From CAITWD01 sp963842065 (GTDB taxonomy: Bacteria; Actinomycetota; Thermoleophilia; Miltoncostaeales; Miltoncostaeaceae), in assembly GCA_963842065.1 (NCBI GenBank), contig CAWJEW010000002.1, forward strand, positions 248,001 to 312,000: a DNA stretch of 64,000 nucleotides, in the 5' to 3' direction. Made by a program: the position numbers and the translations under genes. Positions 1 to 6,624 of the stretch are shown here, one piece after another; within the stretch, counting starts at the first letter, position 1, and the number at the start of each line of letters is the position of its first letter. Below the pieces are notes generated by a model. That model was not told the DNA's origin and searched no databases. It saw only the letters and a list, made by a program, of their open reading frames with translations.

Positions 1-1037
1 TGGAGGCGACCGACCAAGCCGTCGTCGACCGCACGATGATCGAGCTCGACGGCACATCCAACAAGGGCCGCCTGGGCGCCAACGCGATCCTGGGCTGCTC
101 GCTCGCCGTGGCGCAGGCCGCCGCGCACGAGGCCGGGCTGCCGCTGTACCGGTATCTCGGCGGTGCGCAGGCCCACCGCCTGCCCGTGCCGTCGATGAAC
201 ATCCTCAACGGCGGCGTGCACGCGGACAACTCGGTCGACCTGCAGGAGTTCATGATCGCGCCCACCGGCGCCCGCAATTTCGCCGAAGCCCTGCGGATGG
301 GCGCCGAGGTGTATCACACCCTCAAGCGCGTGCTCCATACCCGCGGCCTGGGCACAGGGGTCGGCGATGAGGGCGGCTTCGCGCCGAACCTCGAGAGCAA
401 CCAGCAGGCACTGGACATCATCGTGGACGCGATCGAGCAGGCCGGCTACCGGCCCGGCCCGGACATCGCGCTGGCCCTGGATCCCGCAACGACCGAACTC
501 TGGCGCGACGGCGCGTACCATCTCGAGGGCGAGGGGCGCGTGCTGACGTCGGTCGAGCTGTGCGAGTACTGGGTTGAGCTGTGCGATCGCTACCCGATCG
601 TCTCGGTCGAAGACGGCATGGCCGAGGAGGACTGGGAGGGCTGGCAGCTGTTGACCCAGCGCCTGGGCGACCGCATCCAGCTCGTGGGCGACGACCTGTT
701 TGTCACCAACGTCGAGCGGCTGCAGATGGGTATCGACCGGCACGCCGGCAACGCCATCCTGATCAAGCTCAACCAGATCGGCACGCTCACCGAGACGCTT
801 GCCACGATGGAGCTCGCCGCCCGGGCCGGCTTCGCGGCGATGATCTCGCACCGGTCCGGCGAGACCGAGGACGTGTTCATCGCGGACCTCGCGGTGGCGA
901 CCGGCTGCGGTCAGATCAAGACCGGTGCGCCGTCGCGCAGCGAGCGCGTCGCCAAGTACAACCAGCTGCTGCGGATCGAGGAGCTGCTCGGCCCGGCGGC
1001 GACGTATTCCGGCGCGGGCGCGTTCCTCGATCGGTAG
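1..1037 (+). CDS. eno: Enolase, 5' end outside the window
   Basis: Glycolytic enolase, which converts 2-phosphoglycerate to phosphoenolpyruvate in the cytoplasm. The frame is open from base 3 of the window, so the first roughly 80 residues are missing and about 345 are present. Visible family motifs, in order, are VGDEGGFAPN (active-site loop), ALDPATTELW (first metal aspartate), SVEDGMAEEDW (metal glutamate), VGDDLFVTN (metal aspartate), ILIKLNQIGT (catalytic lysine), SHRSGETED, and GQIKTGAPSRSER (substrate lysine). All catalytic and Mg2+ ligands expected in this part are present. It is followed by divIC and DUF501, a common actinobacterial order. Identity is certain; only the N-terminus is unseen. 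Confidence 0.98.
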   Translation, partial: EATDQAVVDRTMIELDGTSNKGRLGANAILGCSLAVAQAAAHEAGLPLYRYLGGAQAHRLPVPSMNILNGGVHADNSVDLQEFMIAPTGARNFAEALRMGAEVYHTLKRVLHTRGLGTGVGDEGGFAPNLESNQQALDIIVDAIEQAGYRPGPDIALALDPATTELWRDGAYHLEGEGRVLTSVELCEYWVELCDRYPIVSVEDGMAEEDWEGWQLLTQRLGDRIQLVGDDLFVTNVERLQMGIDRHAGNAILIKLNQIGTLTETLATMELAARAGFAAMISHRSGETEDVFIADLAVATGCGQIKTGAPSRSERVAKYNQLLRIEELLGPAATYSGAGAFLDR

Positions 1038-1107
1038 CCCGCCGTGCTCGGGGCACTGCGCCCCGGAATGGCGCGCCGATCATCAACCGGTGCGGGAAGG
1101 AGCGACG

Positions 1108-1501
1108 ATGCCGGGGGCGTACCTAGGACGTACCGCGGGCCGTCGCGCCCGACGCGCGTCTTGGGAGTCCTCTCACGCCTCGTCCACGCACGGTTGTCCT
1201 CGCAGGCCTGTTCGCCGCGGTCGGACTCAGCTATATCGGGCCGATCAGCGGGTACCTTTCCACCAAGAGCTCGCTCCGCTCCCAGGAGGAGACCCTGTCC
1301 CAGCTGCAGGCCCAGCGAACGCAGCTCGCCGGCCAGCTCGCCGAGCTCAAGACCCCGGCGATCCTCGAGATCCACGCGCGCGAGATCGGGATGCTGCGCC
1401 CGGGCGAGCTGGGCTTCGTCATCGACTTTGTCGGCCACAGATCCCACGTCCCGTCGTTCCGTGTTGAGATGGTCCCGCCTCGAACCTCCCCAGATTCCTG
1501 A
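1108..1501 (+). pseudogene. divIC: DivIC/FtsB-like septum formation protein, apparent frameshift
   Basis: Small bitopic division protein of the FtsB/DivIC family, which works with FtsL and FtsQ at the septum. ATG 1108 follows a good Shine-Dalgarno (GGAAGGAG, 1095-1102) and opens an Arg-rich cytoplasmic start (MPGAYLGRTAGRRARR). The conserved part is in the next frame: a membrane segment (VVLAGLFAAVGLSYIGPISG, about 1193-1252), a Gln/Leu-rich coiled coil (LRSQEETLSQLQAQRTQLA) and the family's IHAREIGMLRPGE motif, ending at TGA 1499-1501. That second frame has no ATG, GTG or TTG after its stop at 1124 and before the membrane segment, so the two halves join only by a one-base shift between about 1145 and 1190. 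This is either a sequence error (an extra base) or a broken gene. The position after eno supports the assignment. Confidence 0.75.
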
Positions 1502-1949
1502 CCCAGGCGTCGTCGAGCGCCTGCTCGGGCGCCCATCGTTCACGCGCTGCACGGTTGCCGTGGCGTGTCCTGCCGGCGGGCCGGCGGTGCTGGCCAATGA
1601 GCCCGCCGACATCCATGGCCGGCCCTTTCCCACGCGCTACTGGCTCGCCTGTCGCGCCCTCGGCGAGGCCGTCAGCCGCCTGGAGGCCAAGGGCGGGGTC
1701 CGCGCGCTCGAGTCGGACCCGGCGATGGCCAGGCACATCCTCGACGCCAATGCGCGCCATCGCGACCTGCACGCCGGTTTCAACATCGGCGGGACGCGCG
1801 ACCCCGCGCGTGTCAAATGCCTGCACGCCCACCTGGCCTTCGCCATGGCGACGGGCGGCTCGCCCATCGGCGACTGGATCGCGGCGCGCACGGACGTCTC
1901 CTGGCCGGCCACATGTTGCGTCGAGGACCCCGGTGCCGATGGGCAGTAG
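1461..1949 (+). CDS. DUF501 family protein
   Basis: Conserved actinobacterial protein of unknown function (DUF501), about 162 residues. Recognisable features are ERLLGRPSFTRCTVAVACP near the N-terminus, NEPADIHGRPFPTRYWLACR, a central LGEAVSRLEAKGGVRALE, and a C-terminal ARVKCLHAHLAFAMATGG. It normally follows divIC next to eno, as here. The start is uncertain: GTG 1461 or TTG 1464 both overlap the 3' end of divIC by about 40 bases, and no ATG is available. The next gene overlaps its end by 11 bases, suggesting translational coupling in an eno-divIC-DUF501 operon. No catalytic motif is visible. Confidence 0.85.
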   Translation: MLRWSRLEPPQIPDPGVVERLLGRPSFTRCTVAVACPAGGPAVLANEPADIHGRPFPTRYWLACRALGEAVSRLEAKGGVRALESDPAMARHILDANARHRDLHAGFNIGGTRDPARVKCLHAHLAFAMATGGSPIGDWIAARTDVSWPATCCVEDPGADGQ

Positions 1950-2268
1950 CGACTCGGAGATCGCCGCGGCGCGGTTTGCCTGGGAGGACGGTCTGCGGCG
2001 TCTGGCAGGCGACACCTCGGCCACGCGCGCGCTGCGCAACGACCTGGCCTTCGCCGTGACCGATGAACTGCGCCGCCGCCTCGGGGTGACCTTCCGCGTA
2101 GCGGATCTTGCGGCCGAATACCGGACGGCCAGCAGCTGGTACTTCGCGGTGGCCGCGCGCGTCGCACCGACCGAGCCCGAGGCCTGGGACCCGGCCGTGG
2201 CGCTGGACGCCGGCTTTGGGCGGATGGCGCGGCTGGCGACCGACGCGCCTGGACGCGGTCGCGGCTGA
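1939..2268 (+). CDS. Hypothetical protein downstream of DUF501
   Basis: Encodes 109 residues starting at ATG 1939, 11 bases inside the end of the DUF501 gene. The product is soluble, Ala/Arg-rich and probably helical, with SEIAAARFAWEDGLRRL at the start, a central VTDELRRRLGVTFRVADLA, and AVALDAGFGRMARLATD near the end. No signal peptide, membrane segment or enzyme motif is seen. The reading frame has strong high-GC third-position bias and the tight overlap suggests a genuine co-transcribed gene. I do not recognise the family. Confidence 0.7.
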   Translation: MGSSDSEIAAARFAWEDGLRRLAGDTSATRALRNDLAFAVTDELRRRLGVTFRVADLAAEYRTASSWYFAVAARVAPTEPEAWDPAVALDAGFGRMARLATDAPGRGRG

Positions 2269-2272
2269 TCCT

Positions 2273-2308
2273 CGGCGGGGCGAGCACCGGCGGGGCGAGC
2301 ACCGGCGG
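2273..2308 (+). repeat. Short tandem repeat, 15-bp unit
   Basis: The unit CGGCGGGGCGAGCAC occurs twice in tandem (2273-2287, 2288-2302), followed by a partial third copy. It lies in the 116-base gap between the hypothetical gene and the molbindin gene. It is probably a simple replication-slippage repeat; no function is visible. Confidence 0.8.
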
Positions 2309-2384
2309 TGTCGGCCTCCCGGCAGGTGCCGCGCTCGGCACGGGTCTAGAATCGAAGGCCCGTTGACCACGATGCGGAGCGCGT

Positions 2385-2594
2385 ATGCGTCTTTCAGCGC
2401 GAAACCAGCTGTCCGGAACCATCACGTCGATCGAGCTGGGCACGGTCATGGCGATGGTGACCCTCGAACTCGACGGCGGCCAGCAGGTCGCCGCCGCGGT
2501 CACCAGGGCGTCGGTTGAAGAGCTCGGTCTGACCGTGGGCGCCGCTGCACGGGCGGTGATCAAGTCGACCGAGGTGATGATCGGAATCGACTGA
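2385..2594 (+). CDS. Molbindin-like TOBE/Mop-domain protein
   Basis: A 69-residue single TOBE (Mop) domain that looks like a cytoplasmic molybdate/tungstate-binding molbindin. The fold signature is clear: MRLSARNQLSGTITSIELG, then AMVTLELDGGQQVAAAVTR and SVEELGLTVGAAARAVIKST, ending VMIGID. Molbindins usually assemble into hexamers holding several oxyanions and buffer molybdenum for cofactor synthesis. No mod transporter or moa/moe gene lies nearby, so the physiological link is inferred. A TAGAAT -10-like element lies at 2347-2352. It is convergent with the gene at 3595-4605, with the IS element inserted between them. Confidence 0.9.
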   Translation: MRLSARNQLSGTITSIELGTVMAMVTLELDGGQQVAAAVTRASVEELGLTVGAAARAVIKSTEVMIGID

Positions 2595-2611
2595 CGGCGG
2601 TTACCCCCTAG

Positions 2612-2626
2612 ATGATTGATTCCACG
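2612..2626 (+). repeat. Left terminal inverted repeat of the IS
   Basis: ATGATTGATTCCACG, the exact reverse complement of 3580-3594. It is bounded outside by CTAG (2608-2611). Identity stops after this block: the inner sequences differ. Confidence 0.9.
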
Positions 2627-2629
2627 CGC

Positions 2630-3499
2630 TCAGGCGATGTAGTCCACCAGGGCGCGGCTTCGTCGACCGAGTTGGTGGTTGAGGGCGATGCAGGCCGCCA
2701 GCGCCAAGAAGCGCTGCAGAATGCGCTCCCTGATGCCGGCGAGGGTACGCGCGCCGTGGCGTTCGAGGGTTAGGATGTCCTTGCAGGTCCAAAAGATCGA
2801 CTCGATCCGTTGACGGATCGGGGCAAGCCGGGGCCCGCTGCCGGGTTCGTCGTGGCGAGCCGGTCGGACGATGTGCACGCCCAGCTCACCGGCGGCCTCG
2901 GCGAACACTCGTCCGGCATAGCCCTTGTCGCCGACGAGGGTCAGGTCCCGCTCGGCGCGCACGCGCCCAAGCAGCACCAGGCCGACTTCGCGTTCGTCAC
3001 GATTGGGTGCGGCCAGACTCAGGGCCCTGGGGGTGCCGTCGAGGGCGAAGATCGCATGCAGCCGAAAGCCCCAGAACCAGCGCGAGTGCGAGGGGCAATA
3101 ACCATAGCCGGCAGCCTCGCCAAGCGCCGAGCGCTTGGCGGTCTCGCGGCTACGTGCACACTCGATCGGGGTCGAATCGATCAACAGCAGATCGTCGGTG
3201 AACCCTGGGCTACGGGCGGCGAAGATCCCCATCAGCCACTCGATGGTGTCCGCCATGCGGCGGCGGCGCTTGTGGTAGCCCGATTGGGCGGGCAGCGTGG
3301 GAAACAGCCCGCGCAAGCGCCCGTTGGCGACCTTCAGGAAGCGACGATCGCTGGGGATCCCCATGATCGCCTGGGCGACGCACAAGGTGACAACCTCCGC
3401 GTCGGTGACCTCACGGCGAGCGTTCGCCGCGGCGCGCGGCAGGAGATCGTCGGCTGTGCAATAAACGACCGTGCAGAGAGTGTCGAGGTCGGCGTCCAT
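2630..3499 (-). CDS. IS982-family DDE transposase
   Basis: A 289-residue transposase that cuts and rejoins the IS ends. The DDE triad is visible in the expected spacing: LLIDSTPIECARSRET (first Asp), LVGDKGYAGR (second Asp) and RIESIFWTCK (Glu). Other IS982 signatures are CTADDLLPR near the start, YHKRRRR, and GYCPSHSRWFWGFRLHAIF. I chose ATG 3499 because AGGAGG lies 5-6 bases upstream; an in-frame ATG at 3556 would add 19 residues but lacks such a site. The frame is uninterrupted, so the element is probably competent. Confidence 0.93.
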   Translation of the reverse strand: MDADLDTLCTVVYCTADDLLPRAAANARREVTDAEVVTLCVAQAIMGIPSDRRFLKVANGRLRGLFPTLPAQSGYHKRRRRMADTIEWLMGIFAARSPGFTDDLLLIDSTPIECARSRETAKRSALGEAAGYGYCPSHSRWFWGFRLHAIFALDGTPRALSLAAPNRDEREVGLVLLGRVRAERDLTLVGDKGYAGRVFAEAAGELGVHIVRPARHDEPGSGPRLAPIRQRIESIFWTCKDILTLERHGARTLAGIRERILQRFLALAACIALNHQLGRRSRALVDYIA

Positions 3500-3579
3500 C
3501 GTGGCCTCCTGGTCGACGGTGTACTTGACACCGCCGACTTCGGCCTCTCTGTGCAAATCCCCTTGAACACGGCGATCGC

Positions 3580-3594
3580 CGTGGAATCAATCAT
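3580..3594 (-). repeat. Right terminal inverted repeat of the IS
   Basis: CGTGGAATCAATCAT, the exact reverse complement of 2612-2626, followed by CTAG (3595-3598). Confidence 0.9.
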
Positions 3595-4605
3595 CTAGGC
3601 CGGGGAGCGGGCCGACGGGGGTGGTGCGGTCCAGAGCTCGACCAACGCGGGCGCGTCGGTCTCGCCGCGCTCGATGAGGGCATGGATCTGCGCGAGGGCG
3701 TCGCGGCGCAAGTAGACGTGACGCTGGCCGACACTCGGCTTCTCACCGAGGAGGCCGGCGCGGATGAGGGCTTCGCCGACCTCCATCGCCTCATGACGCT
3801 GATCGGCCGAGACGCCCCGGTACAGATGGTCGACGGCGGTGTGGTAGTTCGTGCCGACCTTGCCCATCCGCAGCAGCCGCTGAAGCACCCGGCGCGCATG
3901 CCGGCGCCTGGGGCACGGGTCGTCGTCGATCCCCAGGGCGGTGTCGGCCTCGTCGGGCTCGTCGGGGAACGGATCCCCGGACAGGCCCCAGTTGCGCACG
4001 TTGCGCACCATGTCGGGATCGTCGGCAGCGATGTCGAGCGACTGTCCGTGCCCGGCCAGCGCGATCGCGACCTCGACCGGATGCGCCCCCACTGCGTGCG
4101 CCAGCACGGCCAGGCCGCTGCGCCCCCGGGCGTGCCCGAGATCGAGTTCCGGGGCGTGGGCGACCGAGTCGGGCAGCTGGGCCGTGCGGATCCGTGTGGC
4201 ATCAGGCAGCCGCTCGGCGATGGCCAGGGCCGCCAGCTCGGGTTCCGCGCCGGGCGCCTCGATGGCGACCCATCCGTTCCAGTCGCGCAGCACGAGGTCC
4301 TCGGGTCCGGCACCCGCGTCGATGGCCGCCGCCAGCAGCGCGACGAGCACGCGGGCGGGGCCCCGCGGGGAGAACGCCTGCGCGTGGGTGACGCTGACCG
4401 GCAACACCCAGATTGCGGTTCCGTCGGGCATGCGGCCGGTCCAGATCCAGAGGGTCATGCCCTTGCCGTGGGTCTCGCGCGCGCTGGCGGCGAGCGTCTG
4501 GCCGATCGCTTCGTCCGGGTCGCCGCGCTGCCAGGTCATCAGGTCCCGTGCGACGGCCTCCGGGTCCCGGCGGAGGTCGGCGAAGGTCACTTCACGGCGC
4601 GCCAC
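3595..4605 (-). CDS. Hypothetical protein ending at the IS junction
   Basis: A 336-residue protein I do not recognise, from GTG 4605. It begins MARREVTFADLRRDPEAVAR. The middle region contains GKGMTLWIWTGRMPDGTA and a long Ala-rich segment. The last 110 residues are helical and charged (HARRVLQRLLRMGKVGTNYH, then EVGEALIRAGLLGEKPS and RHVYLRRDALAQIHALIERG), reminiscent of a winged-helix DNA-binding tail, though that is an inference. There is no signal peptide or membrane helix. Its TAG stop lies within the CTAG at the IS right end. If CTAG is the duplicated target, the stop is the gene's own and the protein is unaltered. Confidence 0.7.
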   Translation of the reverse strand: MARREVTFADLRRDPEAVARDLMTWQRGDPDEAIGQTLAASARETHGKGMTLWIWTGRMPDGTAIWVLPVSVTHAQAFSPRGPARVLVALLAAAIDAGAGPEDLVLRDWNGWVAIEAPGAEPELAALAIAERLPDATRIRTAQLPDSVAHAPELDLGHARGRSGLAVLAHAVGAHPVEVAIALAGHGQSLDIAADDPDMVRNVRNWGLSGDPFPDEPDEADTALGIDDDPCPRRRHARRVLQRLLRMGKVGTNYHTAVDHLYRGVSADQRHEAMEVGEALIRAGLLGEKPSVGQRHVYLRRDALAQIHALIERGETDAPALVELWTAPPPSARSPA

Positions 4606-4654
4606 GCATCAAATGTCGCAGATTGCGTGACGGCGCCGCCGCGGCGACCGCGGC

Positions 4655-5164
4655 TCAGTGCGCGCCTGCCGCCTGCTCGCGCTGGAGTAGATGGGTCTTG
4701 AGCGCCCGCCCGCCGCCATACTCGCCGGCGGTCCCGTCGCTGCGGACGATGCGATGGCAGCCGATCACGAGGGGCAACGGGTTGGTTGCGCACACATGGG
4801 CGGCCGCACGGACCGCACGGGGGCGCCCGGCGGCGGCGGCGAGCTCGGCATAGCTGATGGTCTCTCCGGGCGGCACGGCGTCGATGGCCGCCAGCACGTT
4901 CCGCGCGAAGGCGCTCGACACCAGACGCAGGTCGCAGGCGGGTGGAGGCCCTTCGGGGCTGCCGTCGAGCGCACCCGCGAGCCAGCGCAACGTGGTGGCA
5001 AGCGCGTCGGGGTCGTCCCGCACCGTGCCCAGGGCGCCAAGCTCCCGATCCAGTTGCGCGCGATCGCTGCAATCGAGCGCGATCCGCACGACGCCCTGCT
5101 CGGTCGCCGCGACCACGGCCGTCCCGTAGGGGTGGGTGAGCTCAGCGGTGACGATCTGTTCCAT
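4655..5164 (-). CDS. ogt: Methylated-DNA-protein cysteine methyltransferase (Ogt/AGT)
   Basis: A 169-residue suicide DNA-repair protein that transfers alkyl groups from O6-alkylguanine to its own cysteine. It has an N-terminal alpha/beta domain (to about residue 75) and the AGT core: FARNVLAAIDAVPPGETISY, AELAAAAGRPRAVRAAAH, and the active-site loop NPLPLVIGCHRIVRSDG, followed by GEYGGGRALKTHLLQRE. The motif is GCHR, not the near-universal PCHR; the nucleophilic Cys, His and Arg are kept. A strong AAGGAGG lies about 6 bases before the ATG. It lies 73 bases downstream of a small gene that has a perfect SOS box, so the two may form a damage-inducible operon (inference). Confidence 0.93.
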   Translation of the reverse strand: MEQIVTAELTHPYGTAVVAATEQGVVRIALDCSDRAQLDRELGALGTVRDDPDALATTLRWLAGALDGSPEGPPPACDLRLVSSAFARNVLAAIDAVPPGETISYAELAAAAGRPRAVRAAAHVCATNPLPLVIGCHRIVRSDGTAGEYGGGRALKTHLLQREQAAGAH

Positions 5165-5237
5165 CGCACAACCTCCTTGGGGTTCAGGCTAGCGCCTGCA
5201 CGGCAGGCCGGCGGCGGCGCCCCAAACGCTGCGGCCG

Positions 5238-5480
5238 CTATTTCGGCACGAGCGACTCCCCGCCGCGCCGGCGGCGCTCCAGCCAGGCCAGCAGCTGGCC
5301 GCGTTGCACGTCGTCGAGCCAGAACGTCAGGGCGTGGCGCAGGCGGTCAAGTGGCTCGCCGGACCCCGCGAGCGCCTGGTTGTGCCGGGTCCGCCAGGCG
5401 ATCCAGCCGACCAGCCGCTCGGATTCGGCCTCGCTCAGGTGGACGCGGCAAAACGCCTCGATGTCCGTGACGGTGGCCAT
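5238..5480 (-). CDS. Small hypothetical protein, probably SOS-regulated
   Basis: An 80-residue soluble protein, MATVTDIEAFCRVHLSEAES to the Arg-rich tail WLERRRRGGESLVPK. It is mostly helical with a Trp-rich middle (VGWIAWRTRHNQAL, ALTFWLDDVQRGQLLAWLE). I know no family for it. I chose ATG 5480 because the palindrome 5497-5510 lies immediately upstream. Upstream in-frame ATGs (for example 5513) would place that operator inside the coding region. It precedes ogt on the same strand with a 73-base gap. Role unknown; context suggests DNA-damage response. Confidence 0.65.
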   Translation of the reverse strand: MATVTDIEAFCRVHLSEAESERLVGWIAWRTRHNQALAGSGEPLDRLRHALTFWLDDVQRGQLLAWLERRRRGGESLVPK

Positions 5481-5496
5481 GGGGAGGGCATCATAG

Positions 5497-5510
5497 CGAA
5501 CATATGTTCG
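5497..5510 (-). promoter_or_regulatory. LexA (SOS) operator
   Basis: CGAACATATGTTCG is a perfect palindrome, extended to 16 bp by flanking G/C, and an exact fit to the Gram-positive/actinobacterial LexA box (CGAAC-N4-GTTCG). It lies 17-30 bases upstream of the ATG of the 80-residue gene, a typical position for repression. That gene and ogt downstream are the likely targets. Confidence 0.85.
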
Positions 5511-5627
5511 CATCAGGCCACAGCACCGCTGGCGCCACGACGGGTCCGACACGGCGCGTGCCGCGCCCTCGGTGCGCGGCCCGCGATCCCACATGCGCTG
5601 CGAACTGCGGCCGAGGCCGCGCGGGTC

Positions 5628-6185
5628 CTAGGACTCGTCTTCCTCGTCTTCGGCGGCTTCCTGCTCGGCCAGGCCTTCGAGGCTCACGTCGACGAGGTCG
5701 TCCGCCTCGAGATCGACGACTTCCTGCTCGTCTTCCTCGTCCTCGACGACCTCCTCGTCCTCGACGACGTCGGCTGGCGGCTCGCCGTCGAGCACCTGCG
5801 CGAGCGCCGGCGTCAGGTCGCCGTCGTCCTCGGCGCTAAGCTCGGTGTCGTCGTCGTCCTCCGTCAGGCTTTCCAGCAGGAGCGTCTCCTCGAGGGGGTC
5901 GACGACCGCGACCGAGACCGGCTCGAGCATGTCGGCCTTGCCCTCGGGATCCCAGTGCACGATGAGCTCGCCCGCGAGGATTTCTGCCTCGGCCAGCGCC
6001 ACGGGGTCACGCGTGATGAGCTCGCCGGCAGCCGGCGGCGGCGCGGACTCGGCGCGCAGCTCCGCGGGGTCGGCGGTCAGCCAGAGGGTAATCTGTCGCG
6101 CGCGCTTCGAGACCGCGTGTACCAGTGCATACCGCGAGCCGTCCACGTGCTCCAACGCCTGATCCAGGCGACGTCCGTACAGCAT
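5628..6185 (-). CDS. rpoZ: RNA polymerase omega-subunit-like protein with long acidic tail
   Basis: 185 residues. The first 75 or so match the omega subunit: a first helix LDQALEHVDGSRYALVHAVS, the KRARQI motif, then PVALAEAEILAGEL as in the PVxxALxEIxxGKI segment. Omega assists assembly of the beta' subunit. Unlike ordinary omega (70-110 residues) it continues into a tail of about 95 residues very rich in Asp and Glu (runs such as EDDDDTELSAEDDGD and VVEDEEVVEDEEDEQEVVD). The start at ATG 6185 is preceded by a G-run; upstream ATGs give an unlike N-terminus. It is divergent from csrA, about 100 bases away. It could be an omega paralogue rather than the main one. Confidence 0.7.
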   Translation of the reverse strand: MLYGRRLDQALEHVDGSRYALVHAVSKRARQITLWLTADPAELRAESAPPPAAGELITRDPVALAEAEILAGELIVHWDPEGKADMLEPVSVAVVDPLEETLLLESLTEDDDDTELSAEDDGDLTPALAQVLDGEPPADVVEDEEVVEDEEDEQEVVDLEADDLVDVSLEGLAEQEAAEDEEDES

Positions 6186-6287
6186 TAATCCCCCCCGTAA
6201 GTCCATGTATGGCGACCGCCAGACCGTGCATACTACTCCGCGTCGGTGAGTTACCGCGCGACGCAGAGCGCAAGGAGGCCTCTGGGC

Positions 6288-6521
6288 ATGTTGGTGCTGA
6301 CACGCAAGAAGCATCAGAGCATCATGGTCGGCGACAACATCGAGATCTCGATTCTTGATGTGATCGGCGACAAGGTGCGGATCGGCATCCAGGCGCCACG
6401 TGAGGTCTCGGTGTTCCGCAAGGAAGTCTTCCTGGAGATCCAGGCGCCGCTGAGCGAACGTCCCGTTGCGTCTGAGTCCCCGGTCGCTCCGACGGTCGTC
6501 AACCCGGAGTCGGCCTCCTAA
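6288..6521 (+). CDS. csrA: Carbon storage regulator CsrA
   Basis: 77 residues with the CsrA fold from residue 1: MLVLTRKKHQSIMVGDNIEI, then VRIGIQAPREVSVFRKEVFL, with the conserved RxxR surface. A Ser/Val/Pro-rich tail of about 20 residues follows. CsrA binds GGA motifs in mRNA leaders and in flagellated bacteria controls flagellin synthesis together with FliW. The start at ATG 6288 has a strong AAGGAGG 9 bases upstream. No fliW or flagellin gene is in the window, but a FliS-like gene lies 1.5 kb downstream. Confidence 0.96.
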   Translation: MLVLTRKKHQSIMVGDNIEISILDVIGDKVRIGIQAPREVSVFRKEVFLEIQAPLSERPVASESPVAPTVVNPESAS

Positions 6522-6624
6522 CGACGCGGGCTCTCCCGCGCCAGGACGGAACCCGTCGTTCGGGCGTTCTCTGACGGCCGAAGCCTCGGCGCATCGCGGC
6601 GGGCCGGGCTAGGCTCCGCCTTCA

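Larger units (their letters stand above)
2608..3598 (-). mobile_element. IS982-family insertion sequence, apparently complete
   Basis: Complete insertion sequence of about 0.98 kb with one transposase gene on the minus strand. The ends CTAGATGATTGATTCCACG (2608-2626) and its exact reverse complement (3580-3598) are perfect inverted repeats. Because CTAG is palindromic, it could be the outer 4 bases of a 19-bp repeat or a 4-bp target duplication flanking a 15-bp repeat; the sequence cannot distinguish these. The element sits between the convergent molbindin gene and the 3595-4605 gene, and the right-hand CTAG supplies the stop codon of the latter. It looks recent and potentially active: both ends and the transposase are intact. 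Confidence 0.93.

Noticed and set aside
2608..3598. Assignment of the IS to the IS5 family because of the CTAG site
   Set aside because: CTAG is a favoured IS5 target, but the transposase motifs (IDSTPIECxRSR, GYGYCxSHSRWFWG) are those of IS982-family enzymes.
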